This document shows, piece by piece, positions 43,582 through 51,167 of a stretch of DNA of 64,000 nucleotides. The stretch's first letter is position 1. Every line of letters begins with the position of its first letter. The position numbers were made by a program, and so were the translations under genes. The notes below the pieces were generated by a model. The model saw nothing but the letters and a program-made list of their open reading frames with translations. It did not search any database and was not told where the DNA came from. Source of the stretch: Zhaonella formicivorans (GTDB lineage Bacteria > Bacillota > DUOV01 > Zhaonellaceae); contig NZ_CP085524.1 of the NCBI RefSeq assembly GCF_004353525.1, forward strand, positions 2,390,142 to 2,454,141. Direction: 5' to 3'.

Positions 43582-43610
43582 AATATAAACGATAATAATT
43601 TTCAAGTCAA
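43582..43610 (-). promoter_or_regulatory. Promoter with Fur box in the spacer
   Basis: Minus strand TTGACT (43610-43605), a 17-bp spacer and TATATT (43587-43582). The spacer holds TGAAAATTATTATCG (43604-43590), which matches the 7-1-7 Fur consensus TGATAATNATTATCA at 12 of 14 defined positions. Fur-Fe2+ bound here would exclude RNA polymerase. Confidence 0.8.
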
Positions 43611-43640
43611 CTGTACTTTAAAAATCTTCACAAAATATTT

Positions 43641-43673
43641 AAAAAATATGCCAGGCCTTATTTACTGCCTGGC
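43641..43673 (-). terminator. Terminator after the HD-GYP gene
   Basis: GCCAGGC-AGTAAATAAG-GCCTGGC followed by ATATTTTTT on the minus strand. A close copy of this hairpin (46587-46617) carries the group II intron remnant. Confidence 0.8.
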
Positions 43674-43720
43674 TTTCAACGGGATATTGGGGGTATATAA
43701 GGAGAGGAGGCCTCCACAAT

Positions 43721-44374
43721 TCACGTAACTTCTCTAAGCATTTGGGCTGTTACGTTTATAAAATGTTTTACTAAATCCGAATCAAACTGTCTTCCGCCAT
43801 TCTTTTCCAATTCTGCCCAGCAATCTTCACAAGTCTGAGTTCTACGGTATGGTCTAGGAGAGTTCATTGCATCAAAGGCATCGGCAATACAAACGATCTT
43901 AGCGCCAATAGGTATATCATTACCACATAAGCCGATATAACCATGGCCATCTATCCTTTCGTGGTGATAAGCAACAATAGGAAGCAAACCTGCACTCCAT
44001 TTGTAACGAGTTAGTATCCTCACCCCAAAATGGGGATGTCTAAGAACAAGTTCCCATTCTTCCGCATTTAAAGCCCCAGGCTTATCCAGGATGATAGGTG
44101 AAATTTCTATTTTTCCTAAATCGTGAAATAATGCCCCTAAAGCAATTTCATTAACTTCGTTCTGGGTTAAACCAATTTTTTTTGCCAGTAACACAGCCAA
44201 GCGGGAAACATTTAAGGAGTGGCGAAAGGTGCTCAGGTGATGCTGTTTGATCAGCCAAGCTAATTTTATGACCTCTCTAATCTTAAACGGGCTTAAATGA
44301 TCGGCTTTAAAATTAATTTCTTTAAATAATTCGGGCAGGGTTAATACCTGGAACGCAGAGTAAGTGGCTGGCAA
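43721..44374 (-). CDS. HD-GYP-type c-di-GMP phosphodiesterase
   Basis: A 217-residue HD-GYP protein. Metal and catalytic motifs are in order: RHSLNVSRLA, GALFHDLGKIEI (HD), HPHFG, AYHHERIDGHGY and IADAFDAM. The diagnostic GYP tripeptide reads GYI here, a variation that may alter partner or substrate specificity. It lacks N-terminal sensor domains. It should degrade c-di-GMP to pGpG or GMP. The start is TTG 44374 with AGGGGG 7 bases upstream, directly at the end of a c-di-GMP-I riboswitch, which implies feedback of the ligand on its own hydrolase. Confidence 0.87.
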   Translation of the reverse strand: MPATYSAFQVLTLPELFKEINFKADHLSPFKIREVIKLAWLIKQHHLSTFRHSLNVSRLAVLLAKKIGLTQNEVNEIALGALFHDLGKIEISPIILDKPGALNAEEWELVLRHPHFGVRILTRYKWSAGLLPIVAYHHERIDGHGYIGLCGNDIPIGAKIVCIADAFDAMNSPRPYRRTQTCEDCWAELEKNGGRQFDSDLVKHFINVTAQMLREVT

Positions 44375-44386
44375 AAAAAATCCCCC

Positions 44387-44475
44387 TTCGGTAGCTGGCT
44401 GCCATAGCTTTTCAGCCGTAGGCCCTATAGCTTTGCGTCGCTGTCTTTCGACAGTTTAGCCTTTATCGGGCGGTA
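44387..44475 (-). promoter_or_regulatory. c-di-GMP-I (GEMM) riboswitch
   Basis: The minus strand reads GATAAAGGCTAAACTGTCG, the GAAA tetraloop between TGTC and GACA, then the invariant GACGCAAAGC (plus 44430-44439 reversed), TAGGGCCTA, and GGCAGCCAGCTACCG. These are the conserved elements of the GEMM-I aptamer. The aptamer's 3' end runs into the ribosome site (ACCGAAGGGGG) of the HD-GYP gene, so control is probably at translation initiation. Confidence 0.9.
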
Positions 44476-44681
44476 AGCGCAGGAATATTATGCCATATAC
44501 TGTTGATCTATGTCAATATTTAACCACAAACAAGAGGTTAACTTATTCTTTTTTTCAAAGTTCCTCCTTGTCCTCTGAAAGGCCCTGGCACAGCGCAGAA
44601 GGTTCTAAAAACAACTTTTTCCCAAAATCCGATGCATAGAAAAGCCGTAGGTCAAAAACGCCGTTTAGCGCTTCCTGCGGC

Positions 44682-44857
44682 TTATCTTTCTTCAGTATCT
44701 TTAAATTTCGCCTCATTTGTGATACGGTTCAGCGTATCAATAATTACCTCAAACACAATTTTAGTACAGAATATCGATTCAAACTTCTCCTGCCAAAAAT
44801 TATAAGCTTCTTTTTCAAGAAGCCATACAGCTCAATCCTGTCAAATAATTCAAGCAT
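44682..44857 (-). pseudogene. Frameshifted third gene of the MazF module
   Basis: An ATG at 44857 lies three bases after the MazF stop. The first residues (MLELFDRIELYGFLKK) run in one frame, then the second part (EAYNFWQEKFESIFC, VFEVIIDTLNRITNE, ending TEER) continues in another frame after an AAAAAGAAG run. Each half looks like real protein and a single-base indel would join them. The stop is at 44682. No family recognised. A hairpin (about 44644-44690) follows. Confidence 0.5.
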
Positions 44858-44860
44858 ATT

Positions 44861-45187
44861 TTATATTAACTCGTAGAGCCTTTTCTTTACAGCATCTACA
44901 ATGTATTTCTTTACGGCACCAAACTTGCTAATCACGATATTTTGAGATAACGTATAAATCTTGTCCACTCTTATGCAAAAATCCACCTTTAAGGTTCCCT
45001 CGTCAAGGTCGCTACTGGTCAGCATAACAATATAATCTTTTACTGCCAGGTTCGAAGTAATTGCTGCAACCACTATATCTCCTGTTTTGCTATTATAATT
45101 ATCATTGGATAAAACAAGCACAGGACGTTTTGAAGTCAAATCGCTGAAGGGTATGGGAATTAGTAATATATCACCCTGTTTATACAT
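44861..45187 (-). CDS. MazF/PemK-type endoribonuclease toxin
   Basis: A roughly 108-residue MazF-like mRNA interferase. Family elements are GDILLIPIPFSDLTSKRPVL at the N-terminus, VVAAITSNL, and GTLKVDFCIRVDKIYTL. Start is ATG 45187 (MYKQGD), with GAGGTATGG 8 bases upstream and an 8-base overlap with the antitoxin gene; a longer ORF to 45214 exists within the antitoxin. It would cleave mRNA when the antitoxin is lost. Confidence 0.85.
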   Translation of the reverse strand: MYKQGDILLIPIPFSDLTSKRPVLVLSNDNYNSKTGDIVVAAITSNLAVKDYIVMLTSSDLDEGTLKVDFCIRVDKIYTLSQNIVISKFGAVKKYIVDAVKKRLYELI

Positions 45188-45377
45188 TTTTCCATACCTC
45201 ATCATCAATATCATTGTCCCAGAAACCTATGCTGCTCTCGCTTGCACATATTAAATCCTTGAATACTTGATTGTCCTTCTTATTCTTCAAAAACATGATA
45301 AAATCAATAACTTCTGGTATTTGACTTTCTGGAATTTGGTCAATCAATTTTATTAAAATGCTTTTGGCTGTACTCAT
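45180..45377 (-). CDS. Antitoxin of the MazF module (DUF2281-like)
   Basis: A 65-residue protein with an N-terminal helical pair (ILIKLIDQIPESQIPEVIDF, then IMFLKNKK) and an acidic tail (FWDNDIDDEVWKNV). The short, Leu/Ile-rich start with E-V-x-D-F-I and an acidic tail resembles DUF2281-type antitoxins found with MazF toxins. Start ATG 45377 follows GAGGTGGTATGA. It overlaps the toxin by 8 bases. Confidence 0.7.
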   Translation of the reverse strand: MSTAKSILIKLIDQIPESQIPEVIDFIMFLKNKKDNQVFKDLICASESSIGFWDNDIDDEVWKNV

Positions 45378-45528
45378 TCATACCACCTCATATATATTAT
45401 ACTAATTATACTATAAATAATCTGATAAAGCCGTTTCTAAACTGCATTTTCCTTCCTTATTCTTTCTGAACCCTAATAAACAGTTTATCATATCCTATTC
45501 ACTACAGCTTGAACTTATGCTTCTGGCC

Positions 45529-46008
45529 TCACTTATGATACGGCTCACCCCGGACAATCTTAAAGGCCCGGTAAACCTGTTCCAGCAAAATCAGGCGCAC
45601 CAGTTGGTGGGGGAAAGTCATGGGGGAAAGGCAGAGCAAAAAGTCGGCCTGGGAGAGCAGGCTGGGGGCCAGCCCCAAGGAACCGCCGATGAGAAAAGTG
45701 AGATCGCTTTTGCCTGCCAATGTCAGGGTGCTTATTTTTTCCGCCAGCCCTTCGGAACTGAGCATTTTCCCTTCCAAAGCCAATGCGATCACATAGGTTC
45801 CCGGCTTTAGGTTTTTGGCAATTTTCTCCCCTTCCTTTTCCCGGACCTGCAGTTCCTCGGCAGCCGAGGCATTTTCGGGGGCCGGTTCATCGGCCACTTC
45901 AACAATTTCCACTTTGGCATAAGGGCGCAGCCGTTTGAGGTACTCGGCTATTCCTTCTTTTAAGTATTTTTCTTTCAGTTTGCCAACGGCAATAATTTTA
46001 ATTTGCAT
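45529..46008 (-). CDS. rlmH: 23S rRNA (pseudouridine1915-N3)-methyltransferase, intact copy
   Basis: A 159-residue SPOUT-family enzyme that uses SAM to methylate pseudouridine 1915 of 23S r[22 protein letters not shown] at the start, [34 protein letters not shown] and the end [11 protein letters not shown] are all typical; the length is the family standard. GGAGACCTGA precedes ATG 46008. A second copy with a one-base deletion lies at 52627-53105, so the whole 777-bp block (45531-46307) is duplicated. This copy is the functional one. Confidence 0.95.
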   Translation of the reverse strand: MQIKIIAVGKLKEKYLKEGIAEYLKRLRPYAKVEIVEVADEPAPENASAAEELQVREKEGEKIAKNLKPGTYVIALALEGKMLSSEGLAEKISTLTLAGKSDLTFLIGGSLGLAPSLLSQADFLLCLSPMTFPHQLVRLILLEQVYRAFKIVRGEPYHK

Positions 46009-46076
46009 TCAGGTCTCCTTCGCTAGTCTCCAATGTGAACAACATTTTGGTATCCTTGCCTTGCAATTTGATTTCC

Positions 46077-46134
46077 CCCTTATAATAGAGATTTGGGCAA
46101 GGACTACCATCAATCTCTATTATAAGGGTTTTTT
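46077..46134 (+). terminator. Perfect 17-bp inverted repeat with a U-tract
   Basis: CCCTTATAATAGAGATT (46077-46093) and AATCTCTATTATAAGGG (46112-46128) followed by TTTTTT on the plus strand. No plus-strand gene precedes it. TATAAT-like hexamers lie within both arms, so it may instead belong to the rlmH promoter or a small mobile repeat. It is copied at 53174-53231. Confidence 0.55.
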
Positions 46135-46280
46135 CTTGCAAAGGCATGGTATTTCCACGTTTTTGTACCGATTTTGGAGCTTGACAAACACAAACTTTAT
46201 TTATGCAACTCTAGTGATGAATAATGAAAATTTGCTTGTCGGTGCAGCTAAGAAAATCAGCTTTATTCAGCTAAATAAAA

Positions 46281-46307
46281 TGAGTCAAGGAACCGTCCCC
46301 TGACTCA
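46281..46307. repeat. 27-bp palindromic repeat, copy 1
   Basis: TGAGTCA-AGGAACCGTCCCC-TGACTCA with 7-bp arms. Identical units occur at 53378-53404, 61900-61926 and 61945-61971. The first two are in the rlmH duplication, the last two form a tandem pair. It looks like a REP/BIME-like intergenic repeat. Confidence 0.7.
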
Positions 46308-46317
46308 CCGACGGACC

Positions 46318-46584
46318 TCCCCGGGTAAGAACGCTGTCTTTCCCTCCATCTACCCGCCACATTTACTCTCGGCAGCCTTTAGTAGCAAGGACTTTGCTTT
46401 GATTTACAAGCTCATCCAACTGCCGCTAGCCTCTTATGTGGTTTCTGTTCGTCGGGCCGGAGGTTTGCCGCCGACTTCCTTCAGATTCTACCTCGCGGTG
46501 GACACCCTTGTCTTAAGCTACGGCTACTGCTACCTTCACCGTTCGGGACTTTCACCCGTAAGCCTTCGCCCATGCCGGGCGCAC
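46318..46584 (-). mobile_element. Group II intron 5' remnant (domain I)
   Basis: Read on the minus strand it begins GTGCGCCCGGCATGGGCG, the consensus 5' end of group II introns, and continues with GGGTGAAAGTCCCGAACGG, GGTGTCCACCGCGAGGT, CTGAAGGAAGTCGGCGG, AAACCTCCGGCCCGA and ends near TTCTTACCCGGGGAGGTC. These are domain I elements. The reverse-transcriptase ORF and domains V-VI are missing. The intron lies directly after a terminator hairpin and ATATTTT, the site preference of group IIC introns. Confidence 0.8.
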
Positions 46585-46663
46585 AAAATATGCCAAGCCT
46601 TATTTACTGCCTGGCTTTCAACGGGATATTGGGGGTATATAAAGAGAGGAGGTCTCCACAATT

Positions 46664-46776
46664 TCACGTAGCATCTCTAAGCATTTGGGCGGCTTCCAAT
46701 AGCCGCATCAATTTTTCATCTATTGTGGTAACACCTGATAAAACTTTAAAGAGCTTCAAACCATATGAATAACTTA
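46664..46776 (-). pseudogene. C-terminal fragment preceding the intron site
   Basis: Frame reading [19 protein letters not shown] and [12 protein letters not shown] before TGA at 46664. The last residues and about 105 bp after the stop (terminator included) match the end of the HD-GYP gene (AQMLREVT), but the upstream part differs. It is the 3' end of a paralogous or chimeric gene. It contacts the stop of the DUF6544-like gene. Confidence 0.45.
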
Positions 46777-47631
46777 TTACCTCAGTTCGGGGACATTATA
46801 TTCAATTTCTTCTATATTCAGTTTAGCATAACGATAATCACCTTCAGGAAAATGCCAAATAGCTTCTCCATAAGCGGGGAGCTTCATACCCTTTATTTCC
46901 TTATACTCTGTGACCGGAGTCGACCATCTTGCTTTTTGATAAGTTTTACCTGTCGGCGAATAGAACCTATCTTCTGAGACAAAGTTTATTAATTGGCCTC
47001 GGTCATTGAAATAGAGCTCTGCGGATATTACATAACCGTTATTATTAAAATGGGCTTTTACTGTGTGTTCATTTATAACTTCCCATTTGATCCTATCGTC
47101 AATAAGACTTGCCGGTGCCAATAGACACATATCATTAAAGACTGTGACGGTTTCGCCTTGGTTCATCTCTTGCCCCTTACCATCAGCAACAGTAACTAGT
47201 CCTCCCAGTTTTATTAGCATAGAAGCAGTTGCATTTGAATAAGAATGTAAGCCAATCACCGGCAACCCGAACATCCTCATTTTTAGAAAATATATTCTGG
47301 TAGGTTGTTCAAAAAAATTGTACTGATATGTTTTGATCCGGGACCATCCTCTTTTTGGATCCGTTTTAAACTCACCCTCCATAACAACCCTCATATTCTT
47401 TACTTTTTCCTTGCCTAAAGCACCGGTGTAGATAAGGTATTTTTGCACTGCATCAGGTAGATGTTTTATATCATCCTGCGTCAGAATGTTCTCTGTCGAG
47501 CTTATTGATTGGAGGGCCATTAATATCTCTTTTTCATACGCTCTTTTTAAATCTTGAGACCTGTACAGGGATAATAAAATAACCAATACCCCTATTAAAA
47601 TTAAAACTGGCAATATTAAGTGTCTCATCAT
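46777..47631 (-). CDS. DUF6544-like membrane-anchored protein
   Basis: A 284-residue protein with one N-terminal membrane helix (HLILPVLILIGVLVILLSLY) and a long extracytoplasmic or cytoplasmic domain. It includes LPDAVQKYLIYTGALGKE, MRVVMEGEFKTDPKRGWSRI and FNDMCLLAPASLIDDRI. These resemble the conserved family now called DUF6544. Function unknown. Start is ATG 47631 (MMRHL) with GGGGG 8 bases upstream. The genes upstream on the strand are a flavodoxin and a truncated TetR, a grouping that may be a single inducible operon. Confidence 0.65.
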   Translation of the reverse strand: MMRHLILPVLILIGVLVILLSLYRSQDLKRAYEKEILMALQSISSTENILTQDDIKHLPDAVQKYLIYTGALGKEKVKNMRVVMEGEFKTDPKRGWSRIKTYQYNFFEQPTRIYFLKMRMFGLPVIGLHSYSNATASMLIKLGGLVTVADGKGQEMNQGETVTVFNDMCLLAPASLIDDRIKWEVINEHTVKAHFNNNGYVISAELYFNDRGQLINFVSEDRFYSPTGKTYQKARWSTPVTEYKEIKGMKLPAYGEAIWHFPEGDYRYAKLNIEEIEYNVPELR

Positions 47632-47753
47632 AAAAAAAGCCCCCAATTTAGTTAATTACAGTACAACAAACTTTTTGCAACCACGTTTGTGCCGATATAG
47701 TCGTAAAATAGCATCCCCCCGCTGATTATCTCCTCCTTTCTTAGTAAAAAATC

Positions 47754-48227
47754 TTAACTTAAAGCTTGTGCAAACCTGTATATTTTCTCTGAGGAAAGAT
47801 TTGAGACATCATTATCAATCTTGGATACCTTCTTTACAATCAGTCGGTCCATAAAACCCATTTTTTTGAGAACAAATTCACCGCCAAAATAATCTTTTGC
47901 ACTGGCTCTGGTCAATAATTCTTCAGGAAAAGCCTCATTTAATTCTGTTTCGGCGACCACTCCTTCCCACATACAACATATAAAAAGTCCCAGTTTTATA
48001 TCTTTTAAAGCTCCGGCGTGGTTTGAACAAAATTCGGCAATCTCTTTATGAATCTTGCCCATATATACTGAACCGCCAATAATCACTCTGTTATACTGAG
48101 ATAAATCTACATGCTTAACTTTATTTAAATTTATTAAATCAACCTCCCCTTTAAGAAGCTCGGATAAGATTTTTGCACACTTTTCAGTTGTTCCGTACTT
48201 GGTAGCATATAAAATTAACGTTTTCAT
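47754..48227 (-). CDS. Flavodoxin-domain protein
   Basis: A 157-residue flavodoxin_5-type protein. The FMN phosphate loop YATKYGTTEKCAKIL is at residues 7-21, followed by YNRVIIGGSVYMGKIH and LFICCMWEG. It is similar in size to HemG-like menaquinone-dependent protoporphyrinogen oxidases and to other short flavodoxins, but I cannot assign a substrate. It is probably co-transcribed with the truncated TetR gene and with the DUF6544-like gene. Start ATG 48227 follows GGGGGTCATAAA. Confidence 0.8.
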   Translation of the reverse strand: MKTLILYATKYGTTEKCAKILSELLKGEVDLINLNKVKHVDLSQYNRVIIGGSVYMGKIHKEIAEFCSNHAGALKDIKLGLFICCMWEGVVAETELNEAFPEELLTRASAKDYFGGEFVLKKMGFMDRLIVKKVSKIDNDVSNLSSEKIYRFAQALS

Positions 48228-48249
48228 TTTATGACCCCCATTAAACTAA

Positions 48250-48615
48250 TTAACCCCTTTTTTCGCTTGCTTTCATTAGGAACTGTATTTCTTTGTGAAC
48301 AGCATGGATCATTTCGTCTAGCCCCTCAGCGTTCCGCCTCTTGATAAAAAATAAGAGCTTTCCGTGAATAGATGAACCAATCAAATTTTGCAGCAATTCA
48401 ATTTCCTCATGAGCTATGATACCTTTGTCCGCACATTCTATTAATTTTTCTCTTAATAACTTGCCTACTGAAGGCTGATTTGCATTTTTCATAAGCTCTT
48501 CTGGAATTTGACCCAAATCTTCTAAAGTTCTTGAAACAAAAAAATAAACTCTATTTTCACATATCGGGTCTAACGGCGAAATTTTTTGACCCCTTGATAT
48601 AAAAAAAAATGTCAT
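48250..48615 (-). pseudogene. TetR-type regulator, C-terminal part only
   Basis: Residues from about SPLDPICENRVYFFVSRTLE to MIHAVHKEIQFLMKASEKRG look like the ligand-binding half of a TetR regulator. The HTH half is missing. The frame continues upstream into the darG gene, where it is out of frame with the real product. It seems to have been cut when the DarTG unit was inserted. Its loss may make the flavodoxin and DUF6544-like genes constitutive. Confidence 0.55.
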
Positions 48616-48637
48616 CCCATCATTCGGAGACGACATT

Positions 48638-49702
48638 TTAGAGTTCACAGTTATCGGTTTTTCTATCAAAAAGCACATCGAAATTTTTGAGGTGTTCCCA
48701 AGCTTTTTGCACATGCTCATACTTGAATAATTCACGTTTTCGTTCATTCCATTCCTGAATACTTAGAAAAATCGTCTGCAAATCAGTGTATTTCCCCTGA
48801 TTTTCGTTGGCAACCCAATGCACGGTAGAAAGCAACTCTAAACCGTACGGTGTTTCAAAGCCAAAAATGATTTTTTCCACATCCTCAAGCCTTTTTCTGC
48901 TTTCTGGCTCCGCTTGCAAAAACTCTTCTGCCTCTTGGTAGGCTTTAGGCAATAACCTGATCTGAGCATTCCTACTGCGATCACCATAACCACGTATATA
49001 ATGCCCGTCCAAATTCTGAAGGACAAAATTTAGGTTTTCAGCGTAGGGTCCATATTTCCCTTTGATAAAATTCAAACGCAACGGTTCACCAACCGCTTGG
49101 AGAAAATAAGCAAGTTTCTGGATTTCGAGCAAAGAGATCCTGTATCCAGGTACTGCATATTTTTCCATTAGAGCGATGAACAAAGCCCTCGCCCTGGTCA
49201 TCCTAGGCCGTTTCGTATTGAACTTCATTGCTTCATTGTCAGGACTTCCAGCAGGTACATACAAACGCACACGCACCTCTGGCAACTGAACAAAAGCCGC
49301 TTCAATCTTTGGCTTCACAACTTCCCAATCCAAACCACCGTTTCCACATCCAAGAGGGGGAATGGCAATAGATTTAATCCCTAACCGCTTGACCTCTTTG
49401 ACCAGTTCATGCAATCCCAGTTCAATGTCTTTCACAAGAGCCTTGCCCCGCCAATGCCGCTTAGTCGGAAAATTGATAATATATTTGTGTTTGAATAAAT
49501 TTCCTGTATAATGAATGAACATCTTACCTGGCTGCATTTCTCCCTTGCGGCATGCCTTCTGGTATTCAAGGAAATTCTGGGGAAACGCTTGCTTAAACTG
49601 AAGCGCAATCCCTTTTCCCATTACTCCAACACAATTAACGGTATTCACTAGCGCATCTGCTTCATCCTCAAGCAAGTTACCTCTTTTATACTCGATCACC
49701 AT
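48638..49702 (-). CDS. darG: DarG-type macrodomain antitoxin
   Basis: A 354-residue protein. Residues about 1-155 form a macrodomain (VIEYKRGNLLEDEADALVNT, NCVGVMGKGIALQFK, SIAIPPLGCGNGGLDW) that removes ADP-ribose from DNA. The C-terminal part (residues about 165-354, ISLLEIQKLAYFLQ, FIKGKYGPYAEN) is the DUF4065-like region seen in DarG, which binds DarT. It directly follows the DarT gene. The stop overlaps a decayed TetR. The gap to darT is 18 bp. Confidence 0.9.
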   Translation of the reverse strand: MVIEYKRGNLLEDEADALVNTVNCVGVMGKGIALQFKQAFPQNFLEYQKACRKGEMQPGKMFIHYTGNLFKHKYIINFPTKRHWRGKALVKDIELGLHELVKEVKRLGIKSIAIPPLGCGNGGLDWEVVKPKIEAAFVQLPEVRVRLYVPAGSPDNEAMKFNTKRPRMTRARALFIALMEKYAVPGYRISLLEIQKLAYFLQAVGEPLRLNFIKGKYGPYAENLNFVLQNLDGHYIRGYGDRSRNAQIRLLPKAYQEAEEFLQAEPESRKRLEDVEKIIFGFETPYGLELLSTVHWVANENQGKYTDLQTIFLSIQEWNERKRELFKYEHVQKAWEHLKNFDVLFDRKTDNCEL

Positions 49703-49720
49703 TCCACCCCCCTTTCTCTC

Positions 49721-50377
49721 TCAATAATACCATTCCCTCTTTACACGTATTTTAGTAGTCACTTCGCCATTCTGAAGCATTTTTCCTACTTGCTCAGCAA
49801 TTTTTTCGTCATACACTGCAATCCCACTAATCAAGCTCCACGGGAAAAACTTATATACCAAAAATTCCGCCTGCCTTCTTCTGCACTTATCGTTATCATC
49901 TTCTGTATCAGCCCAAAATTTGGCCCGCATAATCTCCCAATCAATTTTACAAAGGTCAGAAATGTTATTGTAGTAATTTGACAAATACATAATTGCGTGC
50001 CCATCAGTGAAGACAAAAGGCAAGCCCGCTTCTTCCACTTTTTGTACGGTGGATACCAAGTAAACAATAGGGTGTTGACCGCCACCATAACCATCTACAT
50101 TCCCTCTATAAATACTATACAGCATGGGAGACCTAGGTGCAAAATAAAACGGCACATAGTCATGAACTGCTCCATAAGGAGGTAAAGGGACAGGAAAGAT
50201 GTGGCGCCGATCCTGAATGCTTCGGTGAGCAATATTAACATGCCTGTCTGTTGCTCCGCTTGAACATGCAAAAAGGCCACCTTTCTCAATAATCGAAGGC
50301 AGATTATCAATATGAGTGATGTGGTAAATATTCGTAGGAACAGGGACCACACAAACCACATCCTTTTTGGAAGGCAA
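49721..50377 (-). CDS. darT: DarT-type DNA ADP-ribosyltransferase toxin
   Basis: A 218-residue DUF4433 protein. The N-terminal NAD-binding segment NIYHITHIDNLPSIIEKGGL, the mid-segment YVPFYFAPRSPMLY with a conserved Arg, and the catalytic Glu in RRRQAEFLVYKFFPW are visible. DarT attaches ADP-ribose to thymidine in single-stranded DNA and is neutralised by DarG. TTG 50377 is the ORF start; GTG at about 50353 with AAGGATGTGGTTT upstream is more likely. The pair also acts in phage defence. The region 50378-50497 contains no gene. Confidence 0.9.
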   Translation of the reverse strand: MPSKKDVVCVVPVPTNIYHITHIDNLPSIIEKGGLFACSSGATDRHVNIAHRSIQDRRHIFPVPLPPYGAVHDYVPFYFAPRSPMLYSIYRGNVDGYGGGQHPIVYLVSTVQKVEEAGLPFVFTDGHAIMYLSNYYNNISDLCKIDWEIMRAKFWADTEDDNDKCRRRQAEFLVYKFFPWSLISGIAVYDEKIAEQVGKMLQNGEVTTKIRVKREWYY

Positions 50378-50497
50378 TCACAAAGCTTCACTTTATGAAA
50401 AACAATACCTTTTTGAAAAAATTAATTTAGCAAATTGTACTCCTTCTAATGCAAATCTCCGTTAAATGCTTATGTAGTACAACTACTTAATTTAAAT

Positions 50498-50977
50498 TTA
50501 ATATAAAAATTTATGCAAAATTGAAGAAAATAGAATGTCAATCTCCTTTTCGCTCTCTGTCTGAAGTTGCCTAACAGTTTCTATTCTATCCTCAATTCTA
50601 CTAAGTAAACTAACAATCTTACGTTGCTTATCTAAGGAAATGCCCATCGGAAATGGAAAAGCCAAAATATTTTGCTGATTTATTTTTTGTATATTTGGGT
50701 TAGTTCCTTTCATAGTCTTTTTAATATGTTGTCTCATTTTTGGAGAACGAAGCCAGTATATACAAAAAAATGGATCTACCTTTTCAGGATTTACTTGCAT
50801 ACGCATAAGAAGATTTGCACAAACCCACCCCTCAGCCTCTTTAGGAACAACTCCTGCATTCCCAACCTGGTCAATCTTATTACCGCGTGCAATAATAATA
50901 TCATTTTCTTTAAGCCTGTCTTTCTCATTTATTAATTCTGAACCTACCCCGGTTAAATAGACACGTAAAACGCACAA
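50498..50977 (-). CDS. hsdS: Type I restriction specificity subunit, C-terminal fragment
   Basis: A 159-residue frame that is the C-terminal half of a type I HsdS: NDIIIARGNKIDQVGNAGVV, LRSPKMRQHIKKTMKGT, PNIQKINQQNILAFPFP, then the coiled end QRKIVSLLSRIEDRIETV. One target-recognition domain and one conserved coiled-coil remain. No hsdM or hsdR is present in the window. The open frame begins at a TTG near 50977, and the break lies near the IS3-family element at 51.2-52.3 kb, which may have truncated it. Probably inactive. Confidence 0.75.
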   Translation of the reverse strand: MCVLRVYLTGVGSELINEKDRLKENDIIIARGNKIDQVGNAGVVPKEAEGWVCANLLMRMQVNPEKVDPFFCIYWLRSPKMRQHIKKTMKGTNPNIQKINQQNILAFPFPMGISLDKQRKIVSLLSRIEDRIETVRQLQTESEKEIDILFSSILHKFLY

Positions 50978-51034
50978 TACCTAGTTCTCTCGCAGTATAG
51001 CTCATTATTTCATTGGGTTCTTGATTTCGCTTAT

Positions 51035-51166
51035 GTTTTTCCGACCGAGTTTACCCCTAGTCCCTAGGGGCCTGATTGTCAAGGGCGAGCGGTCCCGTCC
51101 GCTCGGCGTAGCGTACCCTTTACAATCGGGACACTAGGGGGTAAAATCACCGGCGTCGGAAAAAAC
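51035..51166. repeat. Nested 130-nt inverted-repeat structure next to the IS3 element
   Basis: Outer arms GTTTTTCCGAC (51035-51045) / GTCGGAAAAAAC (51155-51166), middle arms TTTACCCCTAGT / ACTAGGGGGTAAA, inner arms ATTGT/ACAAT and CGAGCGG/CCGCTCG. Together they fold into a long interrupted hairpin between the hsdS fragment and the transposase stop. Confidence 0.7.
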
Positions 51167-51167
51167 A

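Noticed and set aside
46077-46134. Terminator for a plus-strand gene
   Set aside because: No plus-strand gene precedes it, so I list it only as an inverted repeat with terminator shape.
46399-46671. Plus-strand 90-residue frame
   Set aside because: It is the antisense of group II intron domain I; the conserved look comes from the intron RNA.
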